Source of the DNA: Paramecium tetraurelia
Taxonomy: Eukaryota; Ciliophora; Oligohymenophorea; Peniculida; Parameciidae
Direction of reading: 5' to 3'
Assembly (NCBI RefSeq): GCF_000165425.1
Contig: NW_001799411.1
Location: 186,001 to 250,000 of the forward strand
Length of the DNA stretch: 64,000 bases
The notes beneath the pieces are model-generated. The model was given only the letters and a program-made list of their open reading frames with translations. It was not told the DNA's origin and made no database searches. Shown piece by piece: positions 1-9,126 of this stretch (its first letter is position 1; each line of letters starts with the position of its first letter). The position numbers were made by a program, and so were the translations under genes.

Positions 1-458
1 GAAAGAAATTTCCAAAACTTAACTTAAGTGATATAAGTGATTCATTTTGGTTGAGTAAAATGATTCTATCTTTATTCACTTATGTATTCAAAATGGAAGA
101 TTGTATAAGATGTTGGGACTATTTGATGGTCCGTGGCATGATCCGTGGTATTCCTGAATTGATTCTTGCATTCATAGATGCTACTTACACTTAATTATGT
201 AAATTCCAGGAGGAAGATTTTGCTTATAATTTTAAAGGTCCTGAAACTACAACAATCAAATTTAATGTTGGTGAACTCATATATTTAGCCAAGTCTAATC
301 ATACCTTAGACAGATCATTCATATCTAAATTCGCCAAGAAAATGAGAGATAAAAATAACCCTTCGTAATTATTAGACCTTTTATAATATTACAACAATCC
401 TCAACTCTACAAGAAGCAAGTATCATTCTATATTAACACTATTTATTATTAATGTTGA
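1..458 (+). CDS. TBC-domain (Rab GAP) protein, C-terminal end
   Basis: This is the 3' end of a gene entering from the left. It is open in frame 3 from the first bases to a TGA at 456-458, with several in-frame TAA codons read as Gln. Early residues (SFWLSKMILSLFTYVF, then IRCWDYLMVRGMIRG) match the last helices of a TBC domain, where a hydrophobic helix is followed by the R-x-W-D-x-x-x-x-x-G signature. TBC proteins speed GTP hydrolysis on Rab GTPases in membrane traffic. The catalytic Arg and Gln fingers lie upstream, outside the window, so activity cannot be judged. About 90 residues follow the domain, ending in a Lys/Tyr/Asn-rich tail. No intron is needed. The alternative is a TBC-fold protein without GAP activity. 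Confidence 0.72.
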
Positions 459-1422
459 TTTATATATATATATTAGTCTTAACAAATATTATTTGATTAT
501 TAATTGTTCTTTATTAATCCATTTATAATTTAGATGTAATGTAAGAAATTTATTTGTATATATAAATATTAAAAATTGTAATTTGCAATAAGGGATAATT
601 TAACTTGTCGTTAAAAAATAAAATTAATTATTATATTGTAATGATTATTATTAACTTTAATTACAAATTTTGACATTCAATCAAGATGCCTATAAATTTT
701 GTAAGTAAAAGGAAATGGGCTTTCAAAGAGAAAAATATATTAAAAGATTAGAAATATTAAGAAAGGATTTAATTTAATTGATATTATTAACGAAATAATT
801 TAGAAATATATTTGTTATTAAAGATATATAAAAGCAAGCACATAAACAAACAGCAATCTGATAAATATTATAATAATAAATACATATCTGAATAGTGATT
901 CTGTTATTGCTCATTTCTTTGCCAATTTTCAATATTGAATAATTAAAGTCCATAAAGGTTTCAAGGTGAATTATAAAAATCAAACTATGAAAGAGCCTTG
1001 CTGCAATTGGTTGAATTAAATTCAATGGCAGGAAAATCTCAAGGATGGACTTGAATTTTTTGACTTCAATATTAAGATTAAAATAGATTAAGAAGGCTTA
1101 AGTGAAGAAATTCAAAATTCATCTCAAGAAGTTAGAACCAATCATCAAATCCAGATGCAAAATTACTTCTTTCTTAAAACTTTTAACGCATTTGATTTGA
1201 TATTTTTATTAAATTCTATTATTGAATCAGAATCGATCAATAATATTTCCATAAGATTTTTCATAAATTGATATAAAAATTCAAATGTTTTTTGAGTGTG
1301 TTTTTTTACTTTATTTATTTTTTCTTTTAATTAAAGAGCCATAAATATATGATGTATTCTTAATTATATATTTGAATTCAGATAAGTTGATTACAATTAA
1401 TATTGTAATAATTAAATTAATT
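459..1422. other. AT-rich spacer with no convincing gene
   Basis: Nearly 1 kb, unusually long for this window. 459-713 is strongly AT-rich with no sustained frame. 714-860 has a short open stretch on the plus strand that stops early. The only longer open stretch is listed separately at 987-1271. I see no RNA gene, no transposon ends and no repeat. The final part probably holds the promoter of the gene starting at 1423. Confidence 0.5.
987..1271 (+). pseudogene. Possible decayed coding fragment
   Basis: A 94-codon frame runs from an ATG at 987 to TGA at 1269-1271, reading TAA as Gln (MKEPCCNWLNQIQW near the start, then an acidic middle and a hydrophobic end). The same frame continues upstream of the ATG with protein-like composition (SDSVIAHFFANFQY) but is cut by a TGA at 936-938. 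No GTA...TAG intron obviously removes that stop. The stretch may therefore be the remnant of a duplicated gene, a common fate of duplicates in Paramecium, or a short real gene. I do not recognise a family. Base composition is only slightly richer in G+C than the flanks, so a chance open frame cannot be excluded. Confidence 0.25.
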
Positions 1423-2785
1423 ATGAGAAAGAAGAGTCAAAGTAAGGGAAACACCCAAAAATTATAAGTTGAAGTTGATATTATGGTTTGATTGTTCTAT
1501 ATACTCGTAGGAATAACGAATTGTTGGACTTAAATAAATATTGCAATCTCAAAAAGAGTCTGCTAAAGAAAAAATGCAAATGAGCTAAGGATCCACAAGA
1601 TGGTCGGCAGCTTCCACTAATGTTCCTCTTAGAAGTACGTGAGTAATTACTAAGATAGATTATGGGAAACATGTTTTAGAAAAACATAGGGAAGTTGCAA
1701 AGACATTCCAACAGAAAAATAAATTAAACAAAGTGCCATCTAGGCCATCCTCTCGCTCTAGTTCACTTTCTAAACAGAGCAAGCAATCAGAAACTTAATC
1801 ATAATAGAATCAGAGCTATTTGACTTAGAGTCTGAATTTTGCAGGGAAGAATTCAGCAAATGAAAATTTGAAACGAGCACTTCAAGTCTAATAATGTAAA
1901 TCTAACAGACTTAGATTAGTTAGAATACTCTAATGAAGTTGTCAAATTCCTCAATTCCATTAATCTTGATAAACATGCTGGCGTAATACTTGAAAATGGA
2001 TTTGACGAGATGGAACTTCTAAAGGAAATATCAGTCGATCATTTAAAAGATATGAATATTCCACCGATGGAAGCAAGGAAGTTATTGAACCGAGTGCAAA
2101 AGTTAGTGGAAACAGAGGAAAGGAAGCTGCTTCAATCTTAAAAATAAGCTTAGCGTTTGAAGGAATCCTAAAGTCATATAGAGGAGATTGCTAACTCAGA
2201 GATCTATGATGAGGAGGAACAACACAGGTTATTTTAGGAAGCAGTTATGGAGTATAGACAATAATAGAATTAATAGAAAGAGTAGAAGGAATAGAAGGAA
2301 TAAGCTATATAGCATACAGAGGAAATATTAATTGAAGATGAATCATTAGGGTACATATCAAGTAGACAGAACAAAAAAGAAGAATAATAAAGAAATAAAA
2401 TGAAGTTTCTCTTATCAGGAGCTAATGAATGGAAGATGTTTGATGTCGATTATGATTAAAAATAAGGGACTGATTAATAACCTGTTATAATTGATAAAAC
2501 ATCCTGCTATTAATGTTATAAGTTGTTCGATTAAAAGTTTGCAATAGGCAACAACGGCAGAGAATTTTGCACAAAAGAATGTCTTGAATCATATAAACTA
2601 TAAAATTTAGTAAGTAGTTTTCATATGAATTTTAGTATCTCTGTAGGTCTCAGTCATGTGCTAAACAAATTGATATAGCTTAGGCATATTATGAAATTGG
2701 GCAATGGTTCTGTAATTAGGACTGTTTTAAATAGTATCAATGGGAAAGTGTCAACATCAGAGGAAGAACCCACATTAGTTTATGA
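1423..2785 (+). CDS. SAM-domain protein with two FCS-like zinc fingers
   Basis: Four short introns join into about 422 residues: a GTT-start one near 1475-1500, 24 nt at about 1627, 19 nt at 1896-1914 and 26 nt near 2611. The N-terminus is basic and low complexity. A SAM domain follows (SNEVVKFLNSINLDKHAG, ending with LKDMNIPPMEARKLLNRV), then a long Gln/Glu coiled coil. Near the C-terminus are two cysteine clusters: CYQC, spaced from FCTKEC, and a second set ending in WFCNQDC. Both resemble FCS or MYM-type zinc fingers (C-x2-C...FC-x3-C). SAM domains mediate protein-protein polymers. SAM plus FCS finger recalls animal polyhomeotic-type proteins, but the order here is SAM first. That link is inference and no nuclear signal was tested. 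The first intron is the least certain. Confidence 0.72.
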
Positions 2786-2853
2786 TAATTAAATATATAT
2801 ACATTCATAACTATAGAGTTTTAGATAATATTTTTCATATGTATTTTTAATAA

Positions 2854-3833
2854 TCAAATTTTAGGATGAGGAATGTGCACCTTTGAAGGAACCTTGACCA
2901 TTAACTGCTTGAAGTGTCCAACTTTGGCCTCTCTTGTGGACTTTCCTACGCTGAATGCAGGATAAGATTTCTTTTTGGAATTCACTTATACTCCCACGGC
3001 AATCCTTTTTATCTTATTAAGTTTACTATTTGGTATCATATGTTTGATTCTTATCCCAACCCTCAAAGATCTTGCCTATCTTTGGTCCTTTTGGAATGGT
3101 CCAATGGGCAGGATCTTCCAAATTGCTTGTGTTAGCAGGAGGCTTTTGCAAATAGGCTCCAGGTCCAACGATCACTGGAGTCGAACATGTGGGTGCTAAT
3201 GCTGATGCTCCTGGGATATCTCTTCTATATCCAAAGGAAAATTGAGGTGGAGTTGGGACTTCAGGTTTGATGGCTGGGTCATATTGAGGTCCAGGGGTTC
3301 CTTTGAGTCTTTTCTCAGGAGGGAACTATAAGTTATGACGAAAGTGATACTCTTGATTCCAATCCTATTTTGACATTTGGAGCTTTAGTCTTTCTAATTA
3401 GATCAGCTTCTTGGGGTTCAAACTTGAATAGAATGAGTGTTTACATCGACATCCTTTCTTTGATAATAATCAAATTTGGCTCCTGTGTTGAGTGTGTTAC
3501 GAGGATCTGTTCCGAATTTAGTTTCTGCGTCCTTTGTGTAATAAAATTGATCTCCTCCTCTAACATTGTAGACAGGTCCAGGACTTCCCTTTCCTTAAAG
3601 GACTAAGTTGGATTGATACCTGCAAAATCAATTCTGGCAAGTTCTTTATTATGATAGAGCTTTGCTTGATTGGCACGCTCAGCAGAACCGAAACTGTAAC
3701 TTGGCAGTGTTTGTTTGGTGGAAATGGGCATTTTGCCTATGGAACTAAAAGCTTGTTTATTTTCGAATTCGGTCAAGTCTGCATAGGAATACACTTTTGG
3801 CTGAGCTTTAACTTCTTCTTTTGTTTCTGCCAT
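2854..3833 (-). CDS. Sperm-tail PG-rich (SHIPPO) repeat protein
   Basis: Minus-strand gene with start codon at 3831-3833 (MAETKEEVKAQPKV) and TGA at 2854-2856. Four introns of 22-26 nt give about 294 residues. The 3' sites of the first and last introns (AAG) are uncertain; a 17-nt alternative for the first also keeps frame. The protein carries the PG-rich signature several times: GSPGPVYNV, KGTPGPQYDP and VGPGAYLQ, each followed by a conserved basic/aromatic stretch, and it ends with YPAFSVGKSTRE. Proteins with this repeat (ODF3 and STPG family) sit on or inside ciliary doublet microtubules, so an axonemal role is the likely inference. No membrane segment or signal peptide. A longer upstream frame adds an AT-rich, membrane-like peptide and was not used as the start. 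Confidence 0.8.
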
Positions 3834-4014
3834 TTTATATATTAATATTATTAAAATTAAATATATATAAAACTTATCAACATATAACTCAAAACTATAG
3901 ATGAATAGTATTTTCACTCCTGTCTTTCTTTTGAGTTTCACTTCTAATGCATTGGGCTATTCTAAAGAGCACCAGTCTATAATCATGAATAATTGATTAC
4001 TTGATCACCTTTGG

Positions 4015-5531
4015 CTTGAGTTTATTGTTCTCCCATAAGGGTAACAAATACTCTTAAGTGATTTTGCTAACTTGAATATTGATTCTAATTAAGTGATTAC
4101 TTGATACTTCTAGATTGCAGGCAAGTCCATGATCGCCTGTCCAATTTTACCATCCATTTAACTCTACTATTCAAGTTTAAATGTAACACATCCACATATC
4201 AACTGTTTGTCATCGTAGAAATCTAAACCATCATTTTTGATTTCATATAACACTCCTTCAAAATTTGATTCATCCAAACAATCTACATCGAAAAAATTAA
4301 TCTCTTTCTATTGATCCACTTTTTCATAGAGAGTAATGATGTTCTAAAGGATTGCATCAAGGTAATTCTCCATGACGAATCCTCCATCTCTAAAGGAGTC
4401 TTGGTATGGCTATGTAGTTACATATTCCATTTTGATATTCTGCACCAAAGTGAATATTATCTACAATTGTTATAAAGCTTACTTTTTCCCACTTTTAAAT
4501 GTCATTGCACCAATCCAATAGTTCAAGGAAGGAGATTAAGACCGCTTTAGGATTCTTATGACTAAAAGCCACTTATATCTTATCAAAATTGTATTCGTGA
4601 TTGTTAATGTGATTCATCAATGAGTCAATAATAAAGAAATTGGTTTTCTTCTTCTCATATATATCTGATATGAATTGCAATGGTTTGAATGCCAAGGGAT
4701 CATTTGTTTCTGCTAAGCGGATCTCGTCTAAGTGAGAGCAATATGGCATCCACAACCTTTCGATAATTTGCTTAACTTAATCAATCCAATCAATAAAATG
4801 TATTTAGATGGTGATGTTGGACAACACTAAATTGTTATTTTAAGACTAAAACTTCTTTTTCCATAATTTCAGATTCTAATCAAAACTTTAATTCTTGTAT
4901 AGATTATAGTGGATATAATTTCTAATGAAATCTATTACAATATAACTAAATTACCTTACCAAATTATTAATCCTAATTTATCTTAGTCATGAAGGTTTTA
5001 GTTTCTTCCAAATCCAATTGTATATGAATTTCTTTATCCTTTAAATAGATTTCCAAAAACAATTACCTTGAATAATTCATCAATTGCAGTATCTTACGCA
5101 TTTACGTTTCTCAATGTGTTGATCATATGATTCTTCAGTTTGATCGTCGCTAATGCTAAAGCATATTGATTTTAACCAAATAACTTTTAGAATCCAGTCA
5201 CAAACTTATTGGAAATTCTAACCAAGTAATAAACACAAAAAATACAATTTCTTCTCTATCATGCCATCACCCAAAATTTGCTTAGAAATTACAGCATTTA
5301 TATGATCTTCCAATAAGTTATTTTGTTTGAGAATCTAGAAGAGTTGGATGTGTTTTTGGAATATATGATAAATTTTGGTAACTTGAATTATAATCTATTT
5401 AACAAAATACTTAATTCCTAATTGTCTTGATCGAATAATAAGGATTCTACAAGTGTCTTGTATTTCAGATCTCCAAATTACATCCTTGAGTTAATGAAGG
5501 ATTGCAGCTAATGTTCATCCAATCTATTCAT
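4015..5531 (-). CDS. Unrecognised helical protein, six exons
   Basis: Start codon 5529-5531, stop 4015-4017. Five introns (35, 28, 28, 28 and 25 nt by my reading) connect frames into roughly 455 residues. The first, 35-nt intron is the weakest, and the exon total misses a whole number of codons by my count, so one boundary may be wrong. The protein is soluble, mixed charged/hydrophobic and helix-rich, with no transmembrane segment. Recognisable stretches include NLLEDHINAVISKQILG, HYNLYKNQSFDQNLKLWKKK, IDWIDQVKQIIERLWMPYC and LLDWCNDIQKWEKVSF. I do not recognise the family; the repeated W-containing helices loosely recall large tethering or cytoskeletal scaffolds, but that is not evidence. 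It is divergent from the RING gene starting at 5576, with 44 bp between start codons. Confidence 0.6.
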
Positions 5532-5575
5532 GTCTATTATAATTGTTAGGAATTGTATTAATAATTTAAATTCTA

Positions 5576-6730
5576 ATGCAATTGTCAAAATAAGAAGCAA
5601 TTCTAAAGGAATTATTTGAAGATGATTATTTTACTCAAATCATTCAACATCCCTCTGTGCAATCCCCATATGAGGAACTTATCTGTGCAATTTGCTATAA
5701 CCTCCTTGAAATTCCAATCGTACTACCAGATTGCAAACATACATTCTGCAGAGACTGTCTCGATGCATGGGTTGGCCAATAAGCAATGAATTGTCCTTAT
5801 TGCAGAATCGATGTCTCACATTATTTATGTATTGATGTCTCTAACATTTTTAAAGCAAATAACTAATTGAAATTCAGTCTCATAGATTTCAATACAATGT
5901 TTTTGATCGACAACATTGAGATTAAATGTCCCGATTGCAATTGGAAAGGTAAGACGAAAGATCTCAAACTTCATCAATAAAAGTATTGCAATCTAATGTC
6001 ATGTCCACTAAAATGCAATCAAAAATTCACCTCAGAAGAACTCGAACTCCATAAAGATATTTGCCAAAATAGAATCATTAAATGTCCTCAATATTGTGGT
6101 GAAGAATTTGAGGCACATAAAGTGTTTTCTCATCTCTAAAACTGCATGTACACTTATAAAGAGTGCAACAAATGTAATTGTATTTTGTAGGGTGTAAAAA
6201 TATTGAATCATAATTGTAATATTGAATCTTGTAGAAATTCTTAATTTGGGTGCAAAAAACAAGAGATGCATTAAAATTGTGAATTTGAATTAAATTATTG
6301 TAAGTATTGTTTCAATTTTTTAATGAACAAAGATCTAGAGACACATATTTGTTAAATATAGAGTAGCATACAAGATGTTTTAAATTCATTTTAAAAGCAA
6401 CTGCTAGAGTCCTTATAACCAGTTAAACATGATTTATAATTATTGCAAAATGCCATGAAAAAATGTCAATAAGAGTCAATTCTATTGTTAGATGTACCAA
6501 CGGACAGAATAAACATAGTGGAAATATTGTAATTATTTGGGCCGGTTCAAAATCTGAAACAATACTTGAACCTCCCTAATCTTGACTAAAAAAAAGTAGC
6601 TGTTAGATATTTCCACGAAAATGCTGCACTCTGTTGTAAGCAATACATGAAGATATTGGGAATAACAACTTAATCTTTGGAAATGGGGGAAAAATAGGTT
6701 AAAATTTAACCAAAATAAAAAATTTCATGA
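5576..6730 (+). CDS. RING finger/TRAF-type zinc finger protein with RRM-like tail
   Basis: One uninterrupted frame of 384 codons, ATG 5576 to TGA 6728-6730. Residues about 35-80 form a C3HC4 RING finger (CAICYNLL...CKHTFCRDCL...CPYC), the signature of E3 ubiquitin ligases that recruit an E2. From about 120 to 260 come TRAF-type zinc fingers: repeated C-x2-C, H-x3-5-C units such as CPDCNWKG, CPLKCNQKF and CPQYCGEEF. After a short coiled coil, the last 90 residues have the beta-alpha-beta-beta-alpha-beta look of an RNA-recognition motif (SILLLDVPTDRINIVEIL, then VAVRYFHENAAL). The RRM call is inference from pattern and needs structural confirmation. It starts 44 bp from the divergent gene on the other strand, so the two may share a promoter. 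Cytosolic; substrate unknown. Confidence 0.85.
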
Positions 6731-6764
6731 TTTATTTGAGTGTATAATTAAATAATTAAGTATA

Positions 6765-7828
6765 ATGAATTACTTGTTTTATGGATTTATAGGATATTGC
6801 ACTTTATCATTAACCTTTTTTGTATTCCCTTACAAGAAAAAGAATGTCTTCAAGCACTCGAAATACCAAAAATATCTTCAAAGAAAAGCTATCCTTCACA
6901 TATCTCACAGAGGTGGATGTAGGGAAAATGTAGAAAATACAATGCAGGCCTTTTAACATGCATATGATCTAGGTACCGATTGTTTAGAAATGGATTTGTG
7001 CATGACAAAAGATAAGAAAGTACTTCTCATCAACATTGTTAGGTTGTAGTCTTGCATGATTCCTCTTTATTAAGAATGTGTGGTGTAGAAGCACATGTGA
7101 AAGACTATAATTATAAAGACTTGCCAAAATTCCTAGATAAAGTCAGACTGGATTTTGCTCCGAATGATTACATTTCAACTTAAAATTGCAAAACTCCTTA
7201 TCTTCCTTTATTTGAAGATGTTCTTAAAAAGTTCCCTGATGTCTTAATTAATGTTGAAATTAAGACACCAGATCCAGAAGTAGTCAAAGCAGTAAACGAT
7301 CTAATTCTTAAGTACTAAAGACAAGATACAATCATATGGGGTGCTAGATGTATATTAATATCTAATATCATAGTTTAAAAGTAGAACGAATTACTTAAAT
7401 CAATTAATCCTGCCATACCAAGATTTTTCACTGTGGAAGGTATTATGAGGGTGTATTTACTCTACATAACTGGACTATTACCATTTTTCGATATCCCAGA
7501 TGATTCAATGTAAGCACCCCTTTACACTGATGACTTTTACAATTGGAAACTCCATGTCGCAAATTCAACTTCAGAGAAGTTATAGCAAATGTTTTTGTAA
7601 TTTAATTTTCTATTTTGAAGTCATAATTTTGTTTGGTTTTTGGGGTTAATTTCTAAACCTCTATTTTATCACTTACATAATAGGGGGATTTTTGTATATT
7701 ATTGGGTTTTGAACAACGAAAATGAATATGAGAGAGCTCTTAAAACTGGTTGTCATGGGATTATGACTGATTGTCCAACTCTGCTGAAAGAGCATTTAGT
7801 CAAAAAAAAACTATATGGAAAATAGTGA
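6765..7828 (+). CDS. Glycerophosphodiester phosphodiesterase family protein
   Basis: Starts at 6765, 34 bp after the previous stop; three introns (23, 24 and 24 nt) give 330 residues, ending at TGA 7826-7828. An N-terminal hydrophobic segment (LFYGFIGYCTLSLTFFVF) suggests a membrane anchor. The GDPD barrel follows with the catalytic set: HRGG with downstream E-N-x-x-x-T (HISHRGGCRENVENT), the metal ligands CLEMDL, the VVLHDSSLLRMCG strand, NVEIKTP, and the C-terminal VYYWVLNNENEYERAL...GIMTDCP. These enzymes hydrolyse glycerophosphodiesters to glycerol-3-phosphate and an alcohol, using a divalent metal. All expected His, Glu and Asp positions that I can place are present, so it is probably active. 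A second hydrophobic stretch (VYLLYITGLLPFF) lies in the middle. Closest by layout to the membrane-bound animal GDPD1/3 type. Confidence 0.88.
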
Positions 7829-8210
7829 TCTCTATATAAACAGATATAAATATATTTTTAAAATAATTATTTATTAAATACTGAATTAATACAAATGCCT
7901 GGTTTTATGAGTTGAATAATAAAGGATTTAAGTTAATCTGATAAAATAAGAAGCTGAATGTAGAGACCTATTATTATTTGTACTCATGAAATCAAAAACG
8001 TATTCCATGATCATCAAAAATGTATTCCACGATTATCAAAGTTTGCTGTGCTGTTGGAATTTTAATAATATTGTTTTTACTAAAGAAATGTAAGATTATC
8101 TCTTTTCTGATATTTCTACTTTAGGATTGTGATAACTAATAAATCTAATATAAATGATAACATATTAACATAATTTTAATATATATATTTAAATAGATAT
8201 CTAATACCTA
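7829..8210. other. AT-rich intergenic region with a small direct repeat
   Basis: About 380 bp with no frame longer than a few tens of codons on either strand. It contains the imperfect 22-bp tandem repeat listed separately and otherwise only A/T runs. It probably holds the 3' end signals of the phosphodiesterase gene and the old promoter of the damaged gene that follows. Confidence 0.5.
8000..8043. repeat. Imperfect 22-bp tandem duplication
   Basis: Two adjacent copies of a 22-bp unit beginning GTATTCCA, TGATCATC in the first and CGATTATC in the second, differing at about four positions. It lies between genes. It could be a small replication slip or a pair of binding sites; nothing distinguishes these. 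Confidence 0.45.
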
Positions 8211-9055
8211 ATGTAAGGCTACAGTTATGATAAAGTGTTTAAGGATGGTGGCACGAATATTAAGGCGGAGATTTAAGAAGAGTCCTTTGGATTTAGTCAA
8301 AGAAATATTACATAATTCGGAAGATCGTTAATGTTATTCTCAAATTAATATTAATAATTGATAATAATATTAAAAATTAATAAAAATCAACGCGTATTAT
8401 CTCAACAGTTAATTTATTTTATTCTGATTAAGAGGATATCATAATTCAAAAAATTTAAGAATATGTGGGATTTTAAATTGAAGTTCCTGTTCGAAACAGA
8501 TTGTGATTAATTGAGGAATCATTTTATGGATAAAATTATTGAAATTAGTTTGGGTAATTTGATGTGATACCTGGTAAATTATTTATGAGGGTCAGTTCTG
8601 TTCACACTGGAGATATTTATGCTGAATTAAGAAAAAAAAATATATTTTTAATTAAAAATACTCTAGCATTTAAAGATTTTATGAAGCCAACATATGTTTA
8701 TTCAAATCCTGTGCTGAGTCTTCTGAGCTCCAACTCAACTTAGAGTAGTCCAATGACTACAAGTGAATTGAATGATTCGATCGAATACTATATGGACCAA
8801 AAAGACTATCAGACTGAAGTAGAAATAGTTAAATATCTGCATGGTTTGGGAGTGCGGACAAAAACAAACCCACTGATTAAAGAGTAACAATATTGGGAAG
8901 AAAGAAAACAGAAGAGCCAAATAATGTCAGAGACCATCGTCAACTCTTCGGAAAGGTTGGTGTTAAATCCAACCGTAAATCGATTGATGAGAAAGAATGT
9001 AATATAAATACCAAGGAATTCAAATAGTCCCTATTTCTTACTGGATTAATTATGA
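8211..9055 (+). pseudogene. Probable damaged gene, family unknown
   Basis: Protein-like composition runs from an ATG at 8211 (MQGYSYDKVFKDGG) to a TGA at 9053-9055, but I cannot make one coherent model. The first 50 codons are in one frame. A middle segment (VGFQIEVPVRNRL) is in another and meets two TGA codons near 8500 and 8540 that no plausible GT...AG intron removes. The last 160 codons are cleanly open (PGKLFMRVSSVHTGDIYAEL, then a Ser/Thr-rich linker and a basic coiled coil). A nucleotide-binding or PX-like beta fold could underlie the GKLFMRVSSVHTGDIY stretch, but this is a guess. Either it is a decaying duplicate of an intact gene elsewhere, or the sequence has indels. The next gene converges on it. 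Confidence 0.45.
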
Positions 9056-9126
9056 TTCTCCTTTTTATCAAATCACAAATATCTCTATATATAACTGAAT
9101 TCAATAAACCATAATTAATTAGTTAT

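Noticed and set aside
459-986. Transposon or internal eliminated sequence remnant
   Set aside because: No inverted repeats, no TA-flanked ends and no transposase-like frame were visible.
2914-3606. Plus-strand open frames opposite the SHIPPO gene
   Set aside because: They are antisense to the PG-rich exons and show no conserved motif.
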